Origin: Anthopleura xanthogrammica
Taxonomy: Eukaryota; Cnidaria; Anthozoa; Actiniaria; Actiniidae
Direction: 5' to 3'
Length of the DNA stretch: 64,000 nucleotides
Assembly: GCA_964019055.1 (NCBI GenBank)
Contig: OZ025219.1
Coordinates: 956,001-1,020,000 of the forward strand
Shown: piece after piece, positions 12,050-22,765 of the stretch
Layout: each line of letters opens with the position of its first letter
Numbering within the stretch: the first letter of the stretch is position 1
Notes under the pieces: generated by a model
The model's input: only the letters and a program-made list of their open reading frames with translations
Databases searched by the model: none
What the model was told of the DNA's origin: nothing
Program-made: the position numbers and the translations under genes

Positions 12050-12664
12050 AAAAGGTGTTTCCCTCCTGTTTCCAAAACAACCGTACCGAACATTTTTGAA
12101 CGGCCGTTAAACTAACCTTCTTTTGTTTGATTCTTATAAAATTCACACGAAATATTCTACTTAGATTGAAGTTTATAAAAAATATATAATTTAAAAACAA
12201 TTACGTTAGGATAGCGGCGATCAACACGAATCGATGAACTCATCTAAACCTAAATTCTGAGCGATTACGACGGTACCTAAAAAAACCAAACCTATTCTGT
12301 TTAGGTTTAGGTGAGTTCAAGGAAAAACTCTTTAAAACATTCAAGATTTCATATCATAAGTTAAAGCTGGGGACATTTTGTTGTGATTTAGAAGTAAGGT
12401 TGTTAAAAATTTATAAACCAAACTAAGCAACTTATGGATACACCGCCTACGCACGCAAAATCTAGGCTTCAAAATGTTTTTACGATTTACTCAAAATCGG
12501 TCAGATTTTAACGTCATTTTAACGTTATCTTGCTTAACTTTTTCGGTTTATAAACTTCAATGTAAGTAGAATATTTTGTGTGAATTTCATAAGAATCAAA
12601 CTAAGGAAAGTTAGTTTAACGGCCGCTCAAAAATGTTCGGTACGGTTGTTTAGAAACACCTTTT
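12050..12664. mobile_element. Foldback element (about 615 bp)
   Basis: Arms of about 140 bp at 12050-12190 and 12530-12664 are inverted copies: left AAAAGGTGTTTCC and GAACGGCCGTTAAACTAAC pair with right GTTAGTTTAACGGCCGCTC and AAACACCTTTT. The centre has no ORF. Confidence 0.75.
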
Positions 12665-12714
12665 AAAAACCAAAAGAATATCTCATTTACAGCTATTGTT
12701 TTTTATTCCCTAGA

Positions 12715-12832
12715 GTACCATTCCTTTGTTTAACGGTTGCACATGAGAAGACACATGAATATGGATACAACTCAAACGAAGAATCTTATTCTCAAGAGAA
12801 TGACACGGGATCAGAAATGGGTAACCATGAAG
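12715..12832 (+). mobile_element. MITE family B fragment (coding-like insert)
   Basis: One unit of a dispersed repeat whose plus-strand reading frame gives the peptide core [14 protein letters not shown]. Other units are at 14770-15215 (four in tandem), 26610-26782 and 28060-28225. Its right edge still carries the family terminal sequence TCAGAAATGGGTAAC. Confidence 0.65.
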
Positions 12833-13501
12833 TAAGTTCAATCTACATTTTTCGTCTAAAAATAGAAGAGATGGTACCGGTTATTAGGCATGGTTCTCTT
12901 CTTTCAAATGCAAATTTATCATTAATAAATTATAATAACTACTTGAGCTTAAGGTCAGGGTTATTCAAATTCAGTTCATGCATATACATTTTTTCTCGGT
13001 ATCAAACTGCTAGTTGAAAAAAACGTTCCTTCGACTGCAGACCAGAAAAAAAAGTGAGTCAGGTATGAAGTCATTTTTTGTTGTTGTCATTTTTACTATT
13101 TATGTTATGTTATATGGGTTAACATTAACTCAGGTACCGTTAATACAAATCTTTAAAAGAATTGATTCATCATACTTTGAAGGAATAGTTCTTTAAAAAC
13201 AATTGGTAATATAGAGATATTCTCCATACACAGAACTATTTTCACAATTTTAGGTTGCCGTTAACTGTACTAGCGTGGTAATAAGAACAGGTCTATCGTT
13301 TGTATAGTTCGTGATGATCAAAGGCATCCTTTAAGGGAAATCGCTTACACTTTAAGTATAATATTTCCCTGCAACCTTCGTAATGTATGTTTTATGAACG
13401 AATAAAGATTTACTTTACTTTTTTGTTTACTTTTACGTAATAAAAATTGATTTAAGTGTATTTTTAAAAAATGAATTTTTTCAAAACTTTTTTCTAGAAA
13501 G

Positions 13502-16500
13502 ATGATTTTCAAAGAAAGATTATTCCACTATCTTTTGGTTTTCGTTTTCTGGACTTTCTTGGACTCCGTTGTTGCTTCGCAAGTATTTTTGAAATACAGC
13601 GAAGAAATTTCCTTTGGCAATTTCCTGCAGATGGCAGGATATTTTTTGGATGTAAAACCAATTGTCCCAGCTTCAAATGCGTCCAATTCGATCGAATGTG
13701 GATTAAGTTGCATCTTAGCAACCGGTTGCGTGTCCTATAACTACAAACATGGTGACAGCGGTGGGACAAATTGTGCATTGTTGGCCGTAGACCGATTTTT
13801 CAACACTACGGTGTTTCAGAAAGACAATAAATATGACTATTTCTTCATCAAGGTAATGTAAATAACTACTTATTATTGATAGATACTGATCTTGTTATGC
13901 CTTTTTCTTGGCTTTCAGTATTTTTTCCATCCAATTTTTTTTTAAAAGAAAGAACGATCAAGTGACAAAAAAAAACAAAAAAACAAAAAAAATTTATTTT
14001 ATATAAGATATACAATTTTTAATAATTTTATGATAGAATTTTCTGTGCAGTCAGTGTCCATAATAATGCTTTTTTAAAAATTGAAAACTAACATAATGAA
14101 AATAATTTTAAGCAAATGAATATTCATCTAAATTTTCGGTCACCATACTGTGGCCTTTATCAAAAGATAGAAAAATGAGACGGTTTTTAATCTTTCTAAA
14201 ATTCAATTTATTAGTTCAATTTTCAACTATCTATAGCAATGAAATTTTCCTAAATACATATTTCTGCTTGCTCTTTCTGATGGTGGTGCTTATTTTTGAG
14301 ATTAGGTTTTTATTTCTGAAAGTCAATGACGGCCATATTGGCATATATCCGCGAAATACAAATTACTAAATAGCACAAAATAGTGATTATTGTACAATAG
14401 AAAACAATATACTACTCCACTTTATGTAGTGTTTGAAAATGCTTTTTTCATCACAATATCTTTAGAAATGATTTTACCAATTCCAAGCTTTCTGATCTCT
14501 GCCCTATTGCCAGGGAAAGAATGTTTGACAATGACGATTTTAAATCTACATCTCATAAGATTATTAACAATATTCTTGAAAAAGCTCGAGAGAACGAGAA
14601 AAAGAAAAAAAAGCCCTTAAGGACTTTGTTCATTATTAATTTAGCAATTGACGTCATTGTTAAAATTAATCATCATGAAAGCCCTGCACTACGCTTGCTG
14701 GAGATGGCACCATGCCAACATGAAATTGATTGTTTCTCCAGCTTTATTCTTAGTTCTATAGACCTCTTCGGCTTTCTTCGGCTTAATGTTTTCCCATTTC
14801 AGACCACGTTTCATTCTCTTGAGAATAAGATTCTTTGTTTGAGTTGTATCTATATTCATGTGTCTTCTCATGCGCAACCGTTAAACAAAGAAATGATACT
14901 CTAGGGAATGACATATTCTTGAGAATAAGATTCTTTGTTTGAGTTGTATTCATATTGATGTGTCTTCTCATGCGCAACCGTTAAACAAAGAAATGATACT
15001 CTAGGGAATGACATATTCTTGAGAATAAGATTCTTTGTTTGAGTTGTATTCATATTCATGTGTCTTCTCATGCGCAACTGTTAAACAAAGAAATGATACT
15101 CTAGGGAATGACATATTCTTGAGAATAAGATTCTTTGTTTGAGTTGTATCTATATTCATGTGTCTTCTCATGCGCAATCGTAAAATAAAGAAATGACATT
15201 CAAGGGAATGATACATGGTTTGAAATGGCAAAATTATTGCGGTGTACTGCAGACAACGGGCTCAAACTATATGCCGTTAAAATTGCGAAGTTTTCTACAA
15301 GTTTTTTCTCCTTTAATATTATCTGTATATAGCTAAAAATGGTATGTTTTTTTGTTACTGTAAATAGAGAATATGTGATGACAATCCTTGCCGTAATAAC
15401 GGAACGTGTATCTCGTACATTCAAGCCGACAACTACACATGTGAATGCACAGCCTCATTTAAGGGAAAAAACTGTTCTGGTGAGTGAAACAAAAAAACTT
15501 CACAGGTGGTATAGACCCCTTGCAGCACGTCAGAATGCAGCTCAATTTGGAGGGCAAAATAATAGGTTCAAATTCTCAGGAGATTGAAATTCTTTTGTTT
15601 TGCCCTCCACGTGCAAGGGGTCTATAGGTGCATGGAGTGTCACGTAAACACGAGCAACAAAATCGTGCAACTGGTCGCACAACATTGTTGCGTTGCAAGC
15701 TGTAGTTGCATAGCGGATATTGCTCGCATTATTCCCAAATTAAAACTACACCAATATCTTATTCCAGAGCCAATATGTTCACAAGAAGTGCCGCACGGGA
15801 TGGCGAGTGGAGCAATACAAGATAATCAACTCGCCATGTCCTCATACCATAACAACGATGCAACTTATGGAGAGAGAAATGGACGACTCAACAAAGCCAA
15901 TTGGCCCTACGGAGCTCAGGTCAGCATAATGCTTTTAAAAAAGTACATTTAGATTAGGGTGGTTTTTGAGTGAGAAACGAACAGTACTGACTTAAGGAGG
16001 CTCCCTAGAGTTTACTCTTCCTCCACCAAGAGTCACAAAAACTACTCGCATTTTGTCCAGAATTATCAATCATTTCAAACCAGTAGCAACAGAAGCAGCA
16101 GCAAATAAAGCTCCGTGAAATCTACCCTTGTGTTTAGTGATTTTTATACGACTTTGACAAACTTGCACGTTCAAAACAGTTCATTTATTCAGAATGCAAT
16201 GAGTATGCTTGCGCATGCGCAACTACTAAACTTGAAGAATTTTTATTTTGCGTACGTTAATTTTCAAAATGAAATTAACTCAAAAGTACATGGTGAAATG
16301 TTCCCAAACGTATACAGTTTTTTCACAATGTTATAAAAAGGCAACTGACAAAATGCTACTGAAATCCTGACATCAGATTTTTTTTAATCCAGGAAAATCG
16401 AAATTTCTCAATATCTCACGTTCTGATGTCAAGATTTTTTTAAGCCGCAGTTATATTATAAAAAACCCAACGGAGTTTTATATTATGTATTTAGAAGAAT

Positions 16501-19450
16501 ATTGACCGTGGAAAATTCGAGTTATTATTTTTTTAATGTTAAAAATAGGCCTTTTTACGACAGATGCAGCGTTGCTATGGTAACATTGTACGTGATCATT
16601 ACTACCACAAACAAATCCTAAACTCATAATCTTTAATATGGTTGGTCTATCAGGCATCGATATGCAGATATGCTTTTGCTATAAAAGGATTTCTCTTATA
16701 GCTCCAAATACCTGTAAACTCTAGGGAGCCTCCTTAAAGCACGTACAACGATACGACATGCCGAAACATTGAAATGGCTTCCCATAAGAATGGTTTTCGT
16801 ACGAGTGGGAAACGTAAGGTACTGACTTACAGCATGTACACGGTACGACATGCCCTAACATTGAAATGGCTTCCCATAAGAATGGTTTTCGTATGAGTGA
16901 GAAACGTGCGGTACTGACTTACAGCTCGTACACGGTACGACATGCCCTAACATTGAAATGGCTTCCCATAAGAATGGTTTTCGTATGAGTGAGAAACGTG
17001 CGGTACTGACTTACAGCTCGTACACGGTACGACATGCCGTAACATTGAAATGGCTTCCCATAAGAATGGTTTTCGTATGAGTGGGAAACGTACGGTACTG
17101 ACTTACTGCACGTACACGGTACGACATGCCGTAACATTGAAATGGCTTCCCATAAGAATGGTTATCGCACGAGTGGGAAACTTACGGTACTGAGTCAGAC
17201 TTACAGCACGTACACGGTATGACATGCCGTAACATTGAAATGGCTTCCCATAAGAATGGTTATCGTGTGAGCGAGAAACGTACGGTACTGACTTACAGCA
17301 GGTACACGGTACGACATGCCGTAACATTAAAATGGCTTCCCACTTACTATTATTCCCACTTTTATATTGGTACTTACAAAAACAACTTGGTGTTGCCTGT
17401 CTTACCTGGCTTTGCACCATTCTTTATAGTATCTTTATTTACATGAGTCTTAGTTAATTCATTCTTCCACTTCTAGGCCAGTTCAAGCGATACAGTTCCC
17501 TGGTTCCAGATTAATCTGTCGACTCCCAAAGTTGTAACTGCAGTAGGGATTCAAGGCTATAGGGGCGGTGCTTCCTGGACAACATCTTACCAGATTTCCT
17601 CAACTCTTGATGGTACTACCTGGGAATGGTATCAAGAAAGTCCAGGCGTTAACAAGGTAATTTATTAATTTTATTGATACCCTGAGACAACCTCTGGGCT
17701 GATCTAAGTCAGGGCACGGCTAACTCACAGATAGAACCCTGAAACAACCTCTGGGCTGATCTAAGTCAGGGCATGGCTAACTCACAGATAGAACTCTGAA
17801 ACAAGCTCTGGGCTGATCTAAGTCAGGGCACGGCTAACTCACAGATTGAACCCTGAAACAACCTCTGGGCTGATCTAAGTCAGGACATGGCTAACTCACA
17901 GATCAAACCCTGAAACAACCTCTGGGCTGATGTAAGTCAGGGCATGACTAACTCACAGATTTAACCTTGAAACAATCTCTGGGCTGATGTAAGTCAGGGC
18001 ACGGCTAACTCACAGATTTAACCTTGAAACAATCTCTGGGCTCATCTAAGTCAGGGCATGGCTAACTCACAGATTTAACCTTGAAACAATCTCTGGGCTG
18101 ATCTAAGTCAGGGCGTGGCTAACTCACAGATCAAACCCTGAAACAACCTCTGGGCTGATCTAAGTCAGGACATGGCTAACTCACAGATTGAACCCTGAAA
18201 CAACCTCTGGGCTGATCTAAGTCAGGACATGGCTAACTCACAGATCCAACCCTGAAACAACCTCTGGGCTGATCTAAGTCAGGGCACGGCTAACTGACAG
18301 ATCCAACCCTGAAACAACCTTCGGGCTGATCTAAGTCAGGACATGGCTAACTCACAGATTGAACCCTGAAACAACCTCTGGGCTGATCTAAGTCAGGGCA
18401 CGGCTAACTCACAGATCCAACCCTGAAACAACCTCTGGGCTGATCTAAGTCAGGACATGGCTAACTCACAGATTGAACCCTGAAACAACCTCTGGGCTGA
18501 TCTAAGTCAGGACATGGCTAACTCACAGATTGAACCCTGAAACAATCTCTGGGCTGATCTAAGTCAGGGCACGGCTAACTCACAGATCCAACCCTGAAAC
18601 AACCTCTGGGCTGATCTAAGTCAGGACATGGCTAACTCACAGATTGAACCCTGAAACAACCTCTGGGCTGATCTAAGTCAGGACATGGCTAACTCACAGA
18701 TTGAACCCTGAAACAATCTCTGGGCTCATCTATGTCGGCTAACACAAGGGCGTGGCTAACACAAAGAACAAATTGCCATTTAGCTTGTTAGCTTTTGGGG
18801 AACTCGATCGGAGAATAACCCTCAAATCAAGGGAGAGACTTAAAAAACTCTACTCACATGTGATGCTGAGTCCAGGAATCAAACCCGAGACCACAGAGGT
18901 GAGAGGCGAATGCACTACCGCTATGTCAGTGGACCAAAGGTGAATCAAAAGTGACCCCAAACCATGATGCCCAATTCAATTAATTTACACAGTTATGTTT
19001 GAAAAGCACTGTAGGTAAATGTTATGACTCTATCTTTTCATTTTGTTATTTAATTTATTAGATTCGCCATTTGATACTTAAATATATTTAAAGGAAAGGC
19101 AAATGGCAGGGTCACCACAACAGTATAGCCAATTACTGCGGGCCCAAACAGAAAAAATATATATACATGCACAAAAATAACTATTGTGAGAGTAGATGAC
19201 AGATTTCCAGAAATGAAATGTAGTATTTTCTTATTACGGTTTTAAAATGTTTTAGACTGATATTTCATCTAATACGAAACTAAATTCTTAATCATTTGCT
19301 TGTTAGACTCTCCCAGCCAACACCGAGGCGAATATGGAAGTGCGTTCCCAACTCAAAGCCCCCATCAAAGCACGTATCGTCAAGATCTGGGCCACATCTT
19401 GTAAAGGCATTTGCACCTTCAGACTGGAACTGTATGGATGCAATCTGTAA
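13502..19450 (+). CDS. Secreted PAN/apple-EGF-discoidin (F5/8 type C) protein, complete
   Basis: Five exons with GT-AG borders and matching phases: 13502-13852, 15368-15479, 15768-15919, 17477-17656 and 19307-19450 (stop TAA); 939 nt, 312 aa. An N-terminal hydrophobic signal peptide (about residues 1-25) is followed by a PAN/apple-like module (paired cysteines around [17 protein letters not shown]), one EGF-like domain in exon 2 ([12 protein letters not shown], then [12 protein letters not shown]) and a discoidin domain over exons 3-5 that starts at [14 protein letters not shown] and ends with the typical FRLELYGC just before the stop. This set is common in invertebrate extracellular adhesion or lectin-like proteins; the ligand is unknown. 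There is no transmembrane segment, so it is probably secreted. A splice-acceptor-like tract precedes the ATG, so a 5' UTR exon may exist upstream. Its introns are full of repeats. Confidence 0.85.
14340..14405. mobile_element. Half-copy of the 21378-21528 MITE family
   Basis: ATATCCGCGAAATAC followed by AATTACTAAATAGCAC matches one arm of the palindromic MITE at 21378-21528. Only one arm is recognisable. Confidence 0.5.
14770..15215 (-). mobile_element. MITE family B with four tandem 100-bp units
   Basis: The left end carries the family terminus CCCATTTCAGACCACG and the right end its inverse-like GATACATGGTTTGAAATGG. Between them the core unit is repeated four times with exact 100-bp spacing (unit starts at 14821, 14921, 15021 and 15121). 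Every unit keeps the minus-strand peptide VAHEKTHEY or a close variant, but 100 bp shifts the frame from unit to unit. It lies in intron 1 of the PAN-EGF-discoidin gene. Confidence 0.75.
15512..15624. mobile_element. MITE family A copy
   Basis: A 113-bp palindrome starting TAGACCCCTTGCAGCACG and ending GTGCAAGGGGTCTA, flanked by TA on each side. It lies only 32 bp after the EGF exon's splice donor, in intron 2 of the PAN-EGF-discoidin gene. Confidence 0.88.
15955..17345. repeat. 92-bp tandem array, split by a TTAA element
   Basis: About six to seven units with a 92-bp period run from 16738 to 17345 (core GACATGCCGTAACATTGAAA). The part of a unit ending in GTACTGACTTA at 15955-15993 lies on the other side of the element at 15992-16737, so that element inserted inside the array. 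One unit (about 17190) is longer because of an internal duplication. It is in intron 3 of the PAN-EGF-discoidin gene. Confidence 0.85.
15992..16737. mobile_element. TTAA-flanked (piggyBac-like) non-autonomous element
   Basis: A 746-bp element bounded by TTAA on both sides with inverted ends GGAGGCTCCCTAGAGTTTA / TAAACTCTAGGGAGCCTCC. There is no transposase ORF. A TTAA duplication is the hallmark of piggyBac-type insertion. It interrupts the 92-bp tandem array. Confidence 0.75.
17678..18735. repeat. 57-bp satellite array, about 18 copies
   Basis: Units of 57 bp with core CAACCTCTGGGCTGATCTAA and small internal variants (GGGCACGG/GGACATGG). It lies in intron 4 of the PAN-EGF-discoidin gene. 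The same unit in inverse orientation forms the array at 31821-32846, and two units lie at 4725-4833. There are no unique spacers between units, so it is not a CRISPR array. Confidence 0.95.
18770..18945 (-). mobile_element. tRNA-derived SINE
   Basis: Read on the minus strand: A-box-like ACATAGCGGTAGTGC, then GCCTCTCACC, B-box GGGTTTGATTCC and TGTGAGTAGAGTT, the same order as the SINE at 5195-5445. It directly abuts the 57-bp satellite array. Confidence 0.65.
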
Positions 19451-19672
19451 AACAAGGGTGGGTTATTCCAAGAATTGTGGGGTGCATGGCGAGTTGAAGC
19501 GGATGGTATACTTATTGACACGCGTGAAAAACGTCTGCGCATGCTCTAAGTCCGCATGCAAATTAGTCAAAAGCGTCTTCGTGCTATTGTAGAAATATGC
19601 AAATTTGACTTTCACACTTGCCTGAAGAATAGTCTTTACAAAATGCCAAAACTTAAAGTCAGTTCTTGAAAC

Positions 19673-20451
19673 TTAAGGTAATGCGATCGTGCATTCGTGC
19701 GCATCTTTCCTGCGCTTTATTGAATATCTAAACATTTTACACGGTTACCTACCCTGATTTTTCTACTGTGAGTCCAGAACAACTTAGGCTACAATATATC
19801 AAAAAATGAAGGCAGGTAATTCGACTAAATTTTTAGTAATTTCACGAAGTGTTAATTTTCAAAGTACTTTTTCGTGATTGGGTTTCCTGTGGCCAAGGTC
19901 TTTCAACTATGGCGGATAAGACATTTTGACCTTTCTCCACGTTCAACGTGAAATATCTAAAAATCTTGCTCGGTGACCTACCCTGATTTTTTCACTGTGA
20001 GTCCAAGTTTACTAAAGCTACAACATATCCAAAAATGAAGGTAGATAATTCGACTAAGTTTTGAGTAAATCGCGAAAATGTCCGGAAATTCGGATCGTAA
20101 AGTACAGTCAAAATGTACTGTTTTGGACATTTAAACATCGAGAACTCATTCTGAACACAATAAAATGAACAATTTTGGGGTTTTAATCATAATGTGTTAA
20201 GGTATGTATCATTTGAAATCGTTTATGCTACTTCTTCAAGCCATATGGACTACGATAGCTTCTAGTTTACTTTGTCTTATTTTCCCCGAAAACACGGCCG
20301 CAAGCATTGTCTTTGAAAATTTATATCTTCCGAACGGATCCGGGTACCCCCATTTTTTATTTCATATTTTCACACTACAGCTCAAAAGGAATATTTGTGC
20401 CAAATTTCAAAAAAATTCATGGGAAAAAAATGCGCGATCGCATTACCTTAA
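19673..20451. mobile_element. TTAA-flanked element with internal duplication
   Basis: The ends TTAAGGTAATGCGATCG and CGATCGCATTACCTTAA form an inverted repeat including TTAA on both sides (779 bp), a piggyBac-like signature. Inside, a segment of about 105 bp (CCTACCCTGATTTTT ... ATTCGACTAA) occurs twice in direct orientation at about 19746 and 19977. The 119-codon ORF at 20204-20563 runs out of the element and matches nothing recognisable. Confidence 0.65.
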
Positions 20452-20548
20452 GGCTAATTCTTTCATATTGTCTTTATTAATACATTATCTTGGTCCCACA
20501 AAAGTATACCCACGAAATTTTTTGAGAAAACAAGCATTTATTTTCTCA

Positions 20549-20878
20549 CACTTTTTGAAATAGGTGTATACTACATGACATGTATCATCTAACCTGGTAG
20601 TCATGTCTTTTGTCCTTTTATTAGAACGGAAATATATATATGCACGCACACTTTTTGAAATAGGTGTATACTACATGACATGTATCATCTAACATGGTAG
20701 TCATGTCTTTTGTCCTTTTATTAGAACGGAAATATATATAGGCACGCACACTTTTTGAAATAGGTGTATACTACATGACATGTATCATCTAACATGGTAG
20801 TCATGTCTTTTCTCCTTATATTATAAAGGAAATATATATATGCACGCACACTTTTTGAAATAGGTGTAATAGGTCATA
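20549..20878. repeat. 100-bp tandem repeat, 3.3 copies
   Basis: Unit starts CACTTTTTGAAATAGGTGTA at 20549, 20649, 20749 and 20849 (partial). Copies differ at only a few positions. Confidence 0.93.
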
Positions 20879-20914
20879 ATCTAACTAAAAACACTTTTTT
20901 ATAATTTACACCTA

Positions 20915-21150
20915 ATTGCAAAAACGTTGTCATATAAAAATAACAAAATAACAAATAGGAATTAATTAGAAATATTTCTCTTTATTTTGATTCTAAAGCC
21001 CCCCTAGATTGATGAGAATAACTGTTTAGTAATATACCAAAAAGATTATCTCAAAAATGTCAGATGTGAAATAATTACACCTGTTTTGCAAAAATATATA
21101 AATTTTTAAATTTATTTTTTTCTTTATATGACAACGTTCTTGCAATAGAC
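20915..21150. mobile_element. Palindromic MITE
   Basis: Outer arms ATTGCAAAAACGTTGTCATA (about 20926) and TATGACAACGTTCTTGCAAT (about 21127) are inverted copies; the AT-rich centre is non-coding. Confidence 0.6.
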
Positions 21151-21377
21151 CATGTACATCAAAGCTCATAAAGCACTCTGGGAAATCAAAGGAAGTATCA
21201 GAGAAAATTACTCTGTTATTTTCGTCGGTTGAAATACTTACATTTCCATAGAAAATGTCGGAGGAAAAATTGTCAGACGAATTTTTAAAAGGAACCTAAA
21301 AGCGTAAGGTTTCCCATCGGTTTCCCATCATGCTTTGTGCTAGAAATTTGAGCTCGTGCACATTGGCTATTAGGTGT

Positions 21378-21528
21378 ATTAGAGTGCAAACAATATATCC
21401 GTGAAATACGAATTACTAAATAGTACAAAATAGTGCTAATTAAACAATAGAAAACAATAGAATTTGCACAAAATTGTACTATTTAGTATAAGTAATGTTT
21501 CACGGATATATTGCTTGCACTCTATTGT
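21378..21528. mobile_element. Palindromic MITE
   Basis: Arms AGAGTGCAAACAATATATCC and GGATATATTGCTTGCACTCT enclose an inner palindrome around TACTAAATAGTACAAAAT. A half-copy is at 14340-14405. Confidence 0.7.
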
Positions 21529-21744
21529 AATCATTTATGTTATGCAAAGTAAGTTTGTAGCGTAGATCGTTGTGATTTCACTTATTCAGTGTTATGCTCA
21601 CATCCTTAAATAATAATAAAACATCCTACACGATTACCTGAGTTGATCTACGTAACTGAAAAGCAAAACAGATTTTTCAGATATTTTCCTAAAGCCAAAA
21701 GTTTCAAGGCTAGCGTAGCAATAGTACACTCACTTCTCACCTCA

Positions 21745-22765
21745 GGATTGGATGAGCGCATAGGAATAAGAATGTACACGAGATGGATTGGATGAGCGCA
21801 TAGGAATAAGAATGTACACGAGATGGATTGGACGAGCGCATAGCAATAAGAATGTACCCGAGATGGATTGGATAGGGGCATAAGAAAAAGAATGTACACG
21901 AGATGGATTGGATGAACGCATAGGAATAAGAATGTACACGAGATGGATTGGATGAGCGCATAGGAATAAGAATGTACACGAGATGGATTGGATGAACGCA
22001 TAGGAATAAGAATGTACACGAGATGGATTGAATGAACGCATAGGAATAATAATGTACACAAGATGGATTGAATGAACGCATAGGAATAAGAATGTACACG
22101 AGATGGATTGGATGAACGCTTAGGAATAAGAATGTACACGAGATGGATTGGATGAACGCATAGGAATAAGAATGTACACGAGATGGATTGGATGAACGCA
22201 TAGGAATAAGAATGCACACGACATGGATTGGATGAACGTATAGGAATAAGAATGTACACGAGATGGATTGGATGAACGCTTAGGAATAAGAATGTACACG
22301 AGGTGGATTGGATGAACGCATAGGAATAAGAATGCACACGAGATGGATTGGATGAACGTATAGGAATAAGAATGTACACGAGATGGATTGGATGAACGCA
22401 TAGGAATAAGAATGTACACGAGATGGATTGGATGAACGCATAGGAATAAGAATGTACATGAGATGGATTGGATGAACGCATAGGAATAAGAATGTACACG
22501 AGATGGATTGGATGAACGTATAGGAATAAGAATGTATACGTGATGGATTGGATGAAGGTACAGGAATAAGAATGTACACGAGATGGATTGGATGGACGTA
22601 TAGGAATAAGAATGTACACGAGATGGATTGGATGAACGCATAGGAATAAGAATGTACACGAGATGGATTGGATGAACGCATAGGAATAAGAATGTACACC
22701 AGATGGAGTGGATGAACGCATAGGAATAAGAATGTACACGAGATGGATTGGATGAACACATAGGA
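21745..22765. repeat. 40-bp minisatellite, about 25 copies
   Basis: The 40-bp unit (GATGAACGCATAGGAATAAG plus AATGTACACGAGATGGATTG) is repeated with few changes. Because 40 is not a multiple of 3 and the unit lacks minus-strand stops, all three minus-strand frames stay open and yield 40-residue periodic pseudo-proteins of up to 387 codons. Confidence 0.96.

Noticed and set aside
17678..18735. CRISPR-like regular repeat array
   Set aside because: Units are contiguous 57-bp tandem copies without unique spacers, in a eukaryotic intron.
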